Source: Nocardia jejuensis NBRC 103114
Lineage (GTDB): Bacteria; Actinomycetota; Actinomycetes; Mycobacteriales; Mycobacteriaceae
NCBI RefSeq assembly: GCF_001613145.1
Contig: NZ_BDBU01000042.1
Coordinates: 83,800-147,799, forward strand
Reading direction: 5' to 3'
Length of the DNA stretch: 64,000 nt
Shown here: one piece after another, positions 24,692 to 32,701 of the stretch
How positions within the stretch are numbered: the first letter of the stretch is position 1
Layout: the number at the start of each line of letters is the position of its first letter
Notes under the pieces: model-generated
Told to the model about the DNA's origin: nothing
The model's database searches: none
What the model saw: only the letters and a program-made list of their open reading frames with translations
Made by a program: the position numbers and the translations under genes

Positions 24692-25006
24692 ATGAGCGAA
24701 CAGGCTGTGGCGGCCGCCGTCGTCCGGAACGACTCGCAACACCGATACGAGGTGTGGTTCGGCAACTCGCTCGCGGGTTTCACCGAATACCGCGAGCATG
24801 AGAACGACGACACCACCTTTATTCACACCGAGGTGGACAGCGCGTTCAGCGGAAAGGGGCTCGGCAGTGCGCTGGCCCGCAGTGCCGTCGAAGACGTGAT
24901 CGCGCGCGGGCGGGCCATCGTGCCGCGCTGCCCGTTCATCAAGGCCTGGCTGGACAAGCACCCCGAATTCGACGAGCACGTGGTGGGCAAGGGCATCAAA
25001 CGATGA
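24692..25006 (+). CDS. Small GNAT-like N-acetyltransferase (YidJ/GCN5 short form)
   Basis: The 104-residue product belongs to the short GNAT group (N-acetyltransferase DUF family). The CoA-binding segment is FSGKGLGSALARSAVEDV. FIHTEVD and PRCPFIKAWLDKHPEF are also characteristic. Such mini-GNATs are annotated as acetyltransferases, but substrates are rarely known. A GGAG-type site from the preceding gene end serves ATG 24692. Its stop overlaps the pirin start (ATGA), so the two are coupled. Confidence 0.88.
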   Translation: MSEQAVAAAVVRNDSQHRYEVWFGNSLAGFTEYREHENDDTTFIHTEVDSAFSGKGLGSALARSAVEDVIARGRAIVPRCPFIKAWLDKHPEFDEHVVGKGIKR

Positions 25007-25989
25007 GCGACCTGGAGCCGCACCCGGAGGAAGCCGCATGTGAATCCTCCGGAAAGCCCGGGCCCCGTGCGGAATTCTTTCCCTCCCGCGAGGTGCCGCT
25101 GGGCGGGGTGCGCGGGGTGACCGTATTCCGGTCGCTGCCGCAGCGGGATCTGCCCACCGTCGGGGCGTGGTGTTTCCTGGACCATTTCGGTTCCGATTCC
25201 GTCGCCCGGCCCCAGGGGCACGATATCGACCCGCATCCGCACATCGGATTGCAAACGGTCACCTGGCCCGTGAACGGGCGCATTCGGCACCGCGACAGCG
25301 TCGGGTCGGATGTGCAGATCCGGCCGGGGCAGTTGAACATCATGACCTCCGGTCGTGGGATCGCGCATTCGGAATATCGGGTCGAGGGTCACGAGTCCGG
25401 AGCCGGAATCCAGCTGTGGATCGCGCTGCCCGGCGACAAGGTTTCTGTCGCACCGCATTTCGAGCAGCACCGCGATCTGCCCGAGGTCGAGCTGCCGGGG
25501 CTGCACGCGGTCGTGCTGATCGGCACCCTCGGCGCGGCCACCTCGCCGGCCAAGGCGTACACCCCGATCGTGGGCGCGGATCTGCGCCTCGACGCGGGAG
25601 CCACCGCGGCGCTGCCGTTGAATCCGGACTTCGAACACGCGCTGCTGGTGATCGAGGGCGAACTCACCGCCGACGGGACCACCGTCGCGCCCGGCAGCCT
25701 GTTCTATCTGGGCAGCGATCGAAACGAACTGCCGCTCGGCAGCGTTCAGGGCGCGCACGCGATTCTCGTCGGCGGTGAACCGTTCGGCGAGGACCTGGTG
25801 ATGTGGTGGAACTTCGTGGCGCGCAGTCACGATCAGATCGTGGACGCCCGAAATGCTTGGGAGAGCCACGATCTGGAACGGTTCCCGGATATCGCCGGGC
25901 ACAAGCCGGAGGAACGCATTCCCGCGCCACCCCTTCCCGGACTGCATCTGAAGCCGCGCAAGCGCAGGTGCGGGGTAGCGCACGACTGA
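25003..25989 (+). CDS. Pirin family protein
   Basis: The 328-residue bicupin has the pirin N-terminal metal site: H78 and H80 in DPHPHIGLQTVTW, and H122 and E124 in GIAHSEY. WFLDHFG-like (WCFLDHFGSD) precedes it, and the C-terminal cupin has GEPFGEDLVMWWNFVARS. Pirins act as quercetinase-like oxygenases or redox-sensing partners. Translational coupling to the GNAT gene and proximity of the CMD peroxidase-like gene suggest a small stress-related operon; this is inferred. Confidence 0.94.
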   Translation: MSDLEPHPEEAACESSGKPGPRAEFFPSREVPLGGVRGVTVFRSLPQRDLPTVGAWCFLDHFGSDSVARPQGHDIDPHPHIGLQTVTWPVNGRIRHRDSVGSDVQIRPGQLNIMTSGRGIAHSEYRVEGHESGAGIQLWIALPGDKVSVAPHFEQHRDLPEVELPGLHAVVLIGTLGAATSPAKAYTPIVGADLRLDAGATAALPLNPDFEHALLVIEGELTADGTTVAPGSLFYLGSDRNELPLGSVQGAHAILVGGEPFGEDLVMWWNFVARSHDQIVDARNAWESHDLERFPDIAGHKPEERIPAPPLPGLHLKPRKRRCGVAHD

Positions 25990-26000
25990 CATTCGCTCCT

Positions 26001-26030
26001 CGCACCGTGCTTCCACCGCACCGTGCTTCC
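26001..26030 (+). repeat. 14-bp direct repeat after the pirin gene
   Basis: CGCACCGTGCTTCC occurs at 26001-26014 and again at 26017-26030, separated by AC. It lies just downstream of the pirin stop and looks like a local duplication. Confidence 0.85.
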
Positions 26031-26111
26031 GGCCCCGGACCAGGCAGGTTCGGGGCCGGACCGCGCACGTGGGCGTGGGCGTGCGTCATCGCCGCCGTTG
26101 TCTCGGGGAAA

Positions 26112-26235
26112 GCCGATCCGGAACCTCGCGGCTGGATGCGGTCACCGAGAGTCTGCCCGGGCATCACCGCGGCCCCGGCCCGGAGGCACGGCCGGTCCGG
26201 AACCTCGCGCTCAGGTGCGGTCGCTGAGAGTCTGC
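26112..26235 (+). repeat. 45-bp imperfect direct repeat covering a gene 3' end
   Basis: The segments 26112-26156 and 26191-26235 match at about 37 of 45 positions. The second includes the last codons and stop (LSDRT) of the minus-strand regulator gene, and the first is a noncoding copy 79 bp away. It is likely a decayed partial duplication of the gene end. Confidence 0.8.
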
Positions 26236-27053
26236 GTGCCGATGACGCGAAGCAGGTCGAGTTTGTCCTGGGTGTCGGTGCCGGGTGCGGGGTAGTAGAC
26301 CAGCACCTGGCGGGTGGCGCTCGGGGTGAGCAGGGGTTCGCAGACCAGCTCGAACATGCCGATCTGCGGATGGATCATGCGTTTCGTCAGACCCAGGCCG
26401 GTGCCCACCTCGTGCTCGTCCCAGATCCGCCGGAACTCGGCGCTCGTCTCGCGCAGGCGGGCGACCAACTCGGTGACGTCGGAGTCGCCCGCTCGGCGGG
26501 CGGCGGTGACGCGCAGGTCCGCCACGTGCTTATGGCTCATGGCCTCCGCGTCCTCGGCGGGAAAGCGATCCCGGGTCGAGGGATCGGTGAACCACAGCCA
26601 CGGAACGCACCGATCCAGGCCCCGGCGCTGGGAGAAATCCCCGGACAGCAGCGCGTGCATGCGGTTCTGCACCAGCACCTCGCCCAGATCCGAGATGACG
26701 CAGGCCGGGGTGTCGTCCAACTTCGCGAGCACGTGCATGATGCCCGGACCCACGTGGGTGTCACCACCGCGCGCGGGCGGCTGCTGGCCGGCCAGGTGGT
26801 ACAGGTGATCGCGCTCGGTGTCGGTGAAGCGCAGCGCCCGGGCCAGCGCCGCCAGCACCTGCACCGACGGACGCGGGCCGCGGGCCTGCTCCAGCCGGGT
26901 GTAGTAGTCGGTGGACATGCCCGCCAGCAGCGCCACCTCGTCGCGCCGCAGGCCGGGAGTGCGTCGCCGCACACCCGGGGGCAGCCCGACGGCAGCGGGC
27001 TGGAGGCCCTCCCTGCGGCGGCGGAGAAAATCTGCCAGTTCGGCGCGGTTCAT
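26211..27053 (-). CDS. Helix-turn-helix regulator with MmyB-like ligand-binding domain
   Basis: The 280-residue product has an N-terminal XRE-type helix-turn-helix (LRRDEVALLAGMSTDYYTRLEQARG), then the MmyB-like PAS-fold domain. That domain shows VISDLGEVLVQNRMHALL, WLWFTDPSTRDRF and RIWDEHEVG. Many actinobacterial members repress a divergent short-chain or aldo-keto reductase gene. Here an aldo-keto reductase starts 103 bp away in the opposite direction. The start is ATG 27051-27053 with a GGAG-type site; the frame remains open much further upstream but only as antisense of the reductase. Confidence 0.93.
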   Translation of the reverse strand: MNRAELADFLRRRREGLQPAAVGLPPGVRRRTPGLRRDEVALLAGMSTDYYTRLEQARGPRPSVQVLAALARALRFTDTERDHLYHLAGQQPPARGGDTHVGPGIMHVLAKLDDTPACVISDLGEVLVQNRMHALLSGDFSQRRGLDRCVPWLWFTDPSTRDRFPAEDAEAMSHKHVADLRVTAARRAGDSDVTELVARLRETSAEFRRIWDEHEVGTGLGLTKRMIHPQIGMFELVCEPLLTPSATRQVLVYYPAPGTDTQDKLDLLRVIGTQTLSDRT

Positions 27054-27155
27054 TCCACCACTCTCCCCCGCCTCGCACTCCGCATCCAGGTACAACCGGT
27101 CCCCCGATAAGCGGTCCTCTCCCGGGATCGGTGCGCGCGGGTCAGTGTTGTTCTC

Positions 27156-28166
27156 ATGACGACGAACAAGCTCGACAGCGTCCGGCTCGGCGAGAGCGGA
27201 CCCAGCGTTTCCCGCATCGGCCTCGGAGCCATGGGGATGTCCGGTATGTACGGGGAGTCGGATGAGGCCACGTCGATCGCGACCATCCATGCCGCCCTGG
27301 ACTCCGGCGCGAACCTCATCGACACCGGTGACTTCTACGGTGCCGGGCACAACGAACTGCTCATTCGCCGCGCACTCGCGCAAGCCCCGCGCGAGGACGT
27401 GCTGCTCAGCGTCAAATACGGCGCGCTGCGCGGTCCGGACGGCAGCTTCGGCGGCGTCGACACCCGGCCCGCGGCCACCCGCAACTTCCTGACCTACTCG
27501 CTGCAGCGGCTCGGGGTGGAGTACATCGACATCTACCGGCCCGCGCGGCTGGACCCGAACGTTCCGATCGAGGAGACCATCGGTGGTCTCGCCGAGCTGG
27601 TGAAAGCCGGGTACATCCGGCACATCGGGCTCTCCGAGGTCGGCGCGGACACGCTGCGCCGGGCGGCGGCCGTGCACCCGATCGCGGACCTGCAGATCGA
27701 GTACTCGCTCATCTCGCGCGGCATCGAGGCCGAAATCCTGCCCACCGCAAGGGAACTCGGGATCGGGATCACCGCGTACGGGGTGCTCTCCCGCGGCTTG
27801 CTCAGCGATTCGCTGCGCGGCGCCACCCAGTTCGCGGCCGGAGACTTCCGCGCGCACTCGCCCCGCTTCCAGGGCGAGAACCTCACCGCCAACCTGCGAT
27901 TGGTCGATGCGCTCGCACAGATCGCCGCCACGCACGAGGTGAGCGTCGCGCAACTGGCCATCGCGTGGGTGCTCTCACGTGGCCAGGACATCGTGCCGGT
28001 CATCGGCGCGCGCCGACCGGAGCGCTGGACCGAAGCCGTCGGCGCACTGTCGATCCAGCTGTCGCCGCAGGAGCTCGCCGCCATCGAGGAGGCCGTCCCC
28101 GCCGACCGGATCGCGGGCGAGCGCTACGCCGCCGCACAAATGGCGATGCTCGACAGCGAGCGCTGA
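27156..28166 (+). CDS. Aldo/keto reductase, catalytic His replaced
   Basis: The 336-residue protein is an NADPH-dependent aldo/keto reductase of the AKR11/13-like group. Three of the four catalytic residues are seen: D56 (LIDTGDFYG), Y61 and K87 (LLSVKYGA). At the position of the catalytic histidine (usual LYxQHRxDP) the sequence is IYRPARLDP, giving Ala130. The cofactor-binding IPVIGARRPERW-like VPVIGARRPERW is intact. It is divergent from the MmyB-like regulator, its probable repressor. I believe a PAR-containing subfamily is common in actinobacteria, so this is likely an ancestral trait. Confidence 0.92.
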   Translation: MTTNKLDSVRLGESGPSVSRIGLGAMGMSGMYGESDEATSIATIHAALDSGANLIDTGDFYGAGHNELLIRRALAQAPREDVLLSVKYGALRGPDGSFGGVDTRPAATRNFLTYSLQRLGVEYIDIYRPARLDPNVPIEETIGGLAELVKAGYIRHIGLSEVGADTLRRAAAVHPIADLQIEYSLISRGIEAEILPTARELGIGITAYGVLSRGLLSDSLRGATQFAAGDFRAHSPRFQGENLTANLRLVDALAQIAATHEVSVAQLAIAWVLSRGQDIVPVIGARRPERWTEAVGALSIQLSPQELAAIEEAVPADRIAGERYAAAQMAMLDSER

Positions 28167-28267
28167 GCACTTCACGCCACACCGCCCCGGGGCGAGCGAA
28201 ACCTCGGACCGTCGGTCCCGTTCGCGACACCCTGGGCAGCAGGGCCGCCGGGTCTCACCGAATACGA

Positions 28268-28299
28268 AGCAGGCCCGATGTTTTCGCATCGGGCCTGCT
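28268..28299. terminator. Terminator between AKR and hotdog thioesterase
   Basis: AGCAGGCCCGATG and CATCGGGCCTGCT form a perfect 13-bp stem around TTTTCG, followed on the plus strand by CTCTTC. It lies between the 3' ends of convergent genes. Confidence 0.88.
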
Positions 28300-28331
28300 C
28301 TCTTCGGTCTGCCGGGCCGGTCCCTCGGGGC

Positions 28332-28802
28332 CTATTGGCGGCGCGGGCGGATCACCGCCGTGAAGGCCGCCGAGGCGACGGATTTGCCGGTGCTGTCGGT
28401 GATCAGCACCGGCACCTCGAGTTCGATTTCGACGCGGGCGTCGATATCCGCGCGAGTCTGCGCGATGGTCTCGGCGGAGAGCTCCGAGGTCGCCAGGAAC
28501 GGGCCCGCCTCGCCCTTGGCGCGGGCCAGGTACTCGATGCGGCCGTCGCGGGCGACGATGAAGGTGGCCCCCATCAGATCGACGATGCCGGAGATGGACG
28601 CGCCCATGGCGGCGGTCTCGGCGAGGCCGAACAGCAGTGCGGCGTGCACGTCCCCGTTGTGGTTGAGATGTTCCGGCTTGGGCGCCATGCTCACCACATT
28701 GCGCCCGCTGGCGTATTCGACCGCCTCGATGCCGGTGAACTGGATGAAGCCCAGCTTCTTGAAGCCCTCCATCACCAGATCACCCATGGTGGCGCTGTCC
28801 AT
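28332..28802 (-). CDS. PaaI-like/DUF4442 hotdog thioesterase
   Basis: The 156-residue product has one hotdog fold. HNGDVHAALLFGLAETAAMGAS resembles the YiiD C-terminal/DUF4442 group, with the N/H/G/E residues that line the thioester site. It is probably an acyl-CoA thioesterase acting in the cytoplasm. A KstR-type operator stands 26 bp upstream of ATG 28800-28802, within a longer inverted repeat, so expression with sterol or fatty-acid catabolism is plausible. The substrate is not determinable from the sequence. Confidence 0.82.
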   Translation of the reverse strand: MDSATMGDLVMEGFKKLGFIQFTGIEAVEYASGRNVVSMAPKPEHLNHNGDVHAALLFGLAETAAMGASISGIVDLMGATFIVARDGRIEYLARAKGEAGPFLATSELSAETIAQTRADIDARVEIELEVPVLITDSTGKSVASAAFTAVIRPRRQ

Positions 28803-28812
28803 CGCATCTCCT

Positions 28813-28842
28813 ATAGAACACCCAAAATGAAACGTGTTCTAT
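28813..28842. promoter_or_regulatory. KstR-type operator upstream of the hotdog thioesterase
   Basis: TGAAACGTGTTCTA at 28828-28841 fits TNNAACNNGTTNNA at all fixed positions. It is part of a wider inverted repeat ATAGAACAC (28813-28821) / GTGTTCTAT (28834-28842). The element is directly before the thioesterase gene. A different TetR-family repressor could also bind such a site. Confidence 0.55.
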
Positions 28843-28918
28843 TTTCATACCGGGCGGGCGCGGGCTTGTCCATGCCACCTTCCTGCCTGAACCCGGCGAT
28901 GGGGCCACGGGCTGGGAC

Positions 28919-30430
28919 TCAACCGATCGACCGCGCCTGCAAGCCGAGCACCTCGGCGGTGCGGGCCATGGTCTGGCGGGCCAGGCGCGCGTCGTGCGCC
29001 AGGCTCACCCCGAGGGTCGGCATGAGCTCGCGCAGCCGCGGCTCCCAGATCCGCCGATAGCGCGGGAAACACTGGTGCAGCACGTCGAGCACGATCGAGG
29101 GCGCGGTCGAGGCGCCCGGCGACGCACCGAGCACCGCAGCGATCGAACCATCATGGGAGGCAACGACTTCGGTACCGAACTGGAGCACGCCGCCGTGCTC
29201 GGGATCGGCCTTCACGATCTGCGCGCGCTGCCCGGCGGTGATCATGGTCCAGTCCTCGGCATTCGCACTGGGCGCGAATTCGCGCAGCACCGCCATTTTC
29301 TTCTTGCGAGTGGCGGTCACCTGCGACACCAGCAACCGAATCAACGGCAGGTTGTCCTTGAGCATCGCGGTGAGCGGCGCGATATTGTGCCGCCGCACCG
29401 ACGCCGGGGCATCCAGAATCGAACCCTTCTTCAGGAATTTCGGATTCACGCCCGCATAGGGTCCGAACAACAGGGCACGCCGGCCGTCCACGACCCGAGT
29501 ATCCAAGTGCGGCATGGACATCGGAGGCGTTCCGGCCGGAGCCTTCCCGTACACCTTGGCCTCGTGCCGCTCCACCACCGCCGGATTGTCACAACGCAGG
29601 AATCGGCCGCTCACCGGAAGCAGGCCGTAACCGCGCACCTCCGGAATTCCGGCTTTCTGCAACACTTTCAGCGCCCAGCCGCCCGCACCGGCGAAAACGA
29701 AACGGGCATCGACCTTTCGGGTCAGGCGATCCCCGTCGGTGCGCCAGTCGACGCGCAATTGCCATGTCCCGTCGTTGTTCCGGCGCAGACCGCGCACCTC
29801 GCAACTACGGTGAATCTCGACGTCCTGCCAGCGCAGGTGATGGAACATCTGCTCGGTGAGCTCACCGAAATCGACGTCGCTGCCGGTGATATCGCGGGTC
29901 GCGGCGATCGGCTCGCCCGCCGCGCGATCCCGGGTGAGCAGCGGAGCCCACTGGCCGATGGTGTCGAGGTCGTCACTGAATCGCATGTTCTCGAACAGAT
30001 GATGCCCGGACATGACCTCATGGCGGCGACGCAGGAAATCGACCTCCTCGCGACCGTGCACCAGCGTCATATGCGGCATCGGATTGATGAAAGTCTCCGG
30101 CTTGCCGAGGATTCCGGCTTCCACCAGCGCGGCCCACAACTGCCGGGTCAACTGGAACTGTTCGTTGACCGCGACGGCCTTGTCGATATCGATGGTGCCG
30201 TCGGGATTCTCGCTCGTGTAGTTGAGCTCACACAGTCCGGCGTGACCGGTCCCGGCATTGTGCCAAGCCGCCGACGCCTCCGCACCGACTTCGGGCAATC
30301 TCTCGAACACCGCGATCGTCCAGGTGGGTTCCAGATGCTTGAGCAGGATCGCAAGCGTGGCGCTCATGATTCCGCCACCTATCAGCACCACGTCGTAAGG
30401 ACGCAGGCCCGCTTGCGTTTTCATCGGCAT
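28919..30430 (-). CDS. mqo: Malate:quinone oxidoreductase
   Basis: Mqo is the membrane-associated FAD enzyme that oxidises malate to oxaloacetate and feeds electrons to menaquinone in the TCA cycle. The product has the FAD motif DVVLIGGGIMSATLAILLKHL. Family segments SAAWHNAGTGHAGLCELNYT, TFINPMPHMTLVHG and LLFGPYAGVNPKFLKKGS follow. It ends with VLDVLHQCF and LRELMPTLG. I chose ATG 30428-30430 (503 residues), close to the roughly 493-500 residues of the family. An in-frame extension of 31 residues has no similarity. The ribosome site is weak. Confidence 0.95.
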   Translation of the reverse strand: MPMKTQAGLRPYDVVLIGGGIMSATLAILLKHLEPTWTIAVFERLPEVGAEASAAWHNAGTGHAGLCELNYTSENPDGTIDIDKAVAVNEQFQLTRQLWAALVEAGILGKPETFINPMPHMTLVHGREEVDFLRRRHEVMSGHHLFENMRFSDDLDTIGQWAPLLTRDRAAGEPIAATRDITGSDVDFGELTEQMFHHLRWQDVEIHRSCEVRGLRRNNDGTWQLRVDWRTDGDRLTRKVDARFVFAGAGGWALKVLQKAGIPEVRGYGLLPVSGRFLRCDNPAVVERHEAKVYGKAPAGTPPMSMPHLDTRVVDGRRALLFGPYAGVNPKFLKKGSILDAPASVRRHNIAPLTAMLKDNLPLIRLLVSQVTATRKKKMAVLREFAPSANAEDWTMITAGQRAQIVKADPEHGGVLQFGTEVVASHDGSIAAVLGASPGASTAPSIVLDVLHQCFPRYRRIWEPRLRELMPTLGVSLAHDARLARQTMARTAEVLGLQARSIG

Positions 30431-30603
30431 GGTGTGGAAACCCCCATAGGACGGTACGAACTCAAGGCACGCTAACACCGAACCCACCGCCTTGCCGAGG
30501 TGCTCTGCACGCGGAGAAATCACGATGAATTCCCCTCGACATTCCCGGGCGGTCTGGCGTGCCGCGATATCGGCGCCGGGCGCCGCCCACTAGCGTCGGG
30601 CGG

Positions 30604-31068
30604 GTGACGACTTTTTCGAATGCGGCGGGATCCTGGACCGGAACGAACGGATTCCGGTTGATGCCGGACGACGCGATGGCGGAATTCCCCTCGACCGCGA
30701 CCGTGACGAGCGCCGCCGGCGGGCATCTGACCGCGGTGGCGTACGGCTGGCGGCATCCCGAGGACGGACCGCAGGAGGGGCTGCTCACGATCGGGTCGAC
30801 CGGCGACGGCTCACCCGTGGTGCTGTGGGGCGACTCGTGGCATCAGCAACCCGCGGCCATGACGCTGACCGGACAACCCGGCGCGGACGAGACCGTCGTG
30901 GTGGAGGGCAATTACGGGGAGGGCTGGCGGTGGCTGATCGGACTCGACGCGACCGATCCCGAGCAACTGCGGCTGTGGATGAAGAACGCGGTGCCGGGTG
31001 ATCTGGTGCCGGAGGGGAAATCCTCCGAGCCGTACCCGGTCATGGAGATGACGCTGCGCCGCGCCTGA
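30604..31068 (+). CDS. Hypothetical protein, DUF1579-like beta-barrel
   Basis: The 154-residue product begins VTTFSNAAGSWTGTNGFRLMP. It has alternating aromatic and polar segments (VAYGWRHPEDG, VVLWGDSWHQQPAAM, GEGWRWLIGLD) that recall the DUF1579/lipocalin-like barrel proteins. No catalytic motif is apparent. GTG 30604 is chosen because homology-like content begins there; the open frame continues upstream. It is divergent from mqo and convergent with the CGNR gene. The family call is tentative. Confidence 0.65.
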   Translation: MTTFSNAAGSWTGTNGFRLMPDDAMAEFPSTATVTSAAGGHLTAVAYGWRHPEDGPQEGLLTIGSTGDGSPVVLWGDSWHQQPAAMTLTGQPGADETVVVEGNYGEGWRWLIGLDATDPEQLRLWMKNAVPGDLVPEGKSSEPYPVMEMTLRRA

Positions 31069-31103
31069 GCGGTGGTGACGTCGAGGGCGGTCGCGGCGAA
31101 CGC

Positions 31104-31634
31104 CTACTTCTGGCGGGCGCGGTAGGCGGCCACGGCATTGCGATTGCCGCAGGCGGTGCTGCAGTAGCGGCGAGAACGGTTGCGGGACAGGTCCAGAACT
31201 ATGCCTTCGCAGGTGTCGTCGGCGCAGATGGACAGGCGGGTCAGTTCGTCGGCGCGGATGAGGTCGATCATGGCCATGGCGGTCTCGACGGCGATGCGGA
31301 CATCGAGCGGGGCGTTCGAGGGAACCGCGTGCACGTGGTAGTCGAGGTTGTCGTGGCGGACCAGGCGCGGGACGGCCCGGTGCGCGGCCAGGATGTCGTT
31401 GACCAGGCCCACGGCGGTGTCGCGGTCGGCGGTGAGCAGGCGGCGCAGCGGCGCGCGCTGAGCGCGGACGGCGGTGAGTTCGCCGGCGTCGCGGGTGCGA
31501 TCACCCGAATAGCGATGCCGATCGAAAAACTCGTCCAGCTGGGCGATCTCGGTCATCGTATCCGGGACTTCGGCCGAATTGACCAGTTCGACCGCCGCGG
31601 CCATCGACGCCACCGTGTCATCAGCGAAAAGCAT
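31104..31634 (-). CDS. CGNR zinc-finger (ABATE domain) protein
   Basis: The 176-residue product has an N-terminal ABATE ligand domain and the C-terminal CGNR zinc finger: SRNRSRRYCSTACGNRNAVAAYR, with C137, C142, C158 and C162 as expected ligands. Such proteins are presumed stress-related transcription regulators. It is divergent from the EamA exporter, with only 39 bp between the start codons, and is the likely regulator of it. The first codons share a 17-nt sequence with the exporter gene (31608-31624 and 31687-31703). Confidence 0.92.
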   Translation of the reverse strand: MLFADDTVASMAAAVELVNSAEVPDTMTEIAQLDEFFDRHRYSGDRTRDAGELTAVRAQRAPLRRLLTADRDTAVGLVNDILAAHRAVPRLVRHDNLDYHVHAVPSNAPLDVRIAVETAMAMIDLIRADELTRLSICADDTCEGIVLDLSRNRSRRYCSTACGNRNAVAAYRARQK

Positions 31635-31703
31635 GTTGACATATTACACACCCGGTCCTTACCGTCATTAGTCATGACGACGTTGACTGATGACACGGTG
31701 GCG
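31608..31703. repeat. Perfect 17-nt inverted repeat inside two divergent genes
   Basis: CGCCACCGTGTCATCAG (31608-31624) and CTGATGACACGGTGGCG (31687-31703) are exact reverse complements. They lie symmetrically in the first codons of the CGNR and EamA genes. Each is read in its own gene as (A/T)DDTVAS. The spacer of 62 bp contains both promoters. Confidence 0.9.
31636..31673. promoter_or_regulatory. Overlapping divergent promoters, CGNR / EamA
   Basis: A 39-bp gap separates the two ATG codons. TTGACA at 31636-31641 fits a plus-strand -35, with TACCGT 18 bp later. On the minus strand TAATAT (31641-31646) fits a -10 close to the CGNR start. The two promoters must overlap, so transcription of one likely hinders the other. 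Confidence 0.5.
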
Positions 31704-32603
31704 AGCGGCCGACTGCGATCGGGGTTGCTCATCGCCGCCCTGTCGGCGGCGTCGTTCGGATTGTCGGGGCCGCTGGCCCGCGGACTGCTGGACTCGGGCT
31801 GGAGTCCGGCCTCGGTCGTGATCGTGCGGGTACTGCTCGGGGCGCTCGTGCTGCTGCCGGTGGCGCTGGTGCAATTGCACGGCGAATGGAATCTGCTGCG
31901 GCGCAACGCCTCACTGCTCGGCGGATACGGACTCCTCGCGGTCGCGGGTGCGCAGCTGTGCTACTTCAACGCCGTGGCGCACATGGAGGTCGGGGCGGCG
32001 CTGCTGATCGAATACACCGCACCGATCGCGGTGGTGGTGTGGCTGTGGCTGCACCACAGCCAACGACCTAATCGCGCAACGGTTTTCGGGGCGATCATCG
32101 GCATCGCCGGACTGATTCTGGTACTCGATCTGCGCTCGGGGGTGGACACCAGCTGGGTCGGCATCGCCTGGGCGCTGGGCGCGATGATCGGCGCGGCAGG
32201 GTATTTCATCCTCTCCGCGCACAGCGGCGACACCGTGCCCGGAACCGTGCTGGCCACCGGCGGACTGCTCATCGGCGGGCTCGGCATTCTGCTGGCCGGA
32301 CTGATCGGCATAGTGCCGTTGCACGCGAACACGACTCGGGTCGAGTTCCAGGGATCGACAGTCGGCTGGTGGGTGCCGATCCTCGCGCTCGGGGTGGTCA
32401 CCGCCGCCATCTCGTACGTGTCCGGCATCGCCGCGACCCGACTGCTCGGCTCCCGGCTGGCCTCGTTCGCCGCACTGTCGGAGGTGCTGGCGGCCATCCT
32501 GTTCGCCTGGGCGCTGCTCGGCGAAACACCGCATCCCATCCAATTGCTGGGCGGCGCACTGATCCTCACCGGCGTCGTGGTGGTGCGGCTCGGCGAACCG
32601 TGA
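31674..32603 (+). CDS. EamA/DMT-family exporter
   Basis: The 309-residue protein has ten predicted membrane segments in two EamA repeats. They start with LLIAALSAASFGLSGPLARGLLDSG and end with LLGGALILTGVVVVRL. Conserved LLIEYTAPIAVVVWLWL and ALSEVLAAILFAWALLGE occur at the ends of each repeat, typical of RhtA/YdcZ-like drug/metabolite exporters. The transported metabolite is unknown. ATG 31674 is chosen because the hydrophobic core starts soon after and the divergent CGNR gene occupies the other side; the frame is open further upstream. Confidence 0.93.
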   Translation: MTTLTDDTVASGRLRSGLLIAALSAASFGLSGPLARGLLDSGWSPASVVIVRVLLGALVLLPVALVQLHGEWNLLRRNASLLGGYGLLAVAGAQLCYFNAVAHMEVGAALLIEYTAPIAVVVWLWLHHSQRPNRATVFGAIIGIAGLILVLDLRSGVDTSWVGIAWALGAMIGAAGYFILSAHSGDTVPGTVLATGGLLIGGLGILLAGLIGIVPLHANTTRVEFQGSTVGWWVPILALGVVTAAISYVSGIAATRLLGSRLASFAALSEVLAAILFAWALLGETPHPIQLLGGALILTGVVVVRLGEP

Positions 32604-32701
32604 GCGGCGCATCTGGGACGCGGGTCTACCTAACCCGACGCGATGACGGTAGGTTCTTCGGCAGATACGGGGGACCGGCCAGCAATCTCGAGAGAAGCCA
32701 C

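Noticed and set aside
26211..27953. A 580-residue extension of the MmyB-like regulator
   Set aside because: The extra 300 residues are the antisense of the aldo/keto reductase; the ATG at 27051-27053 begins the usual domain.
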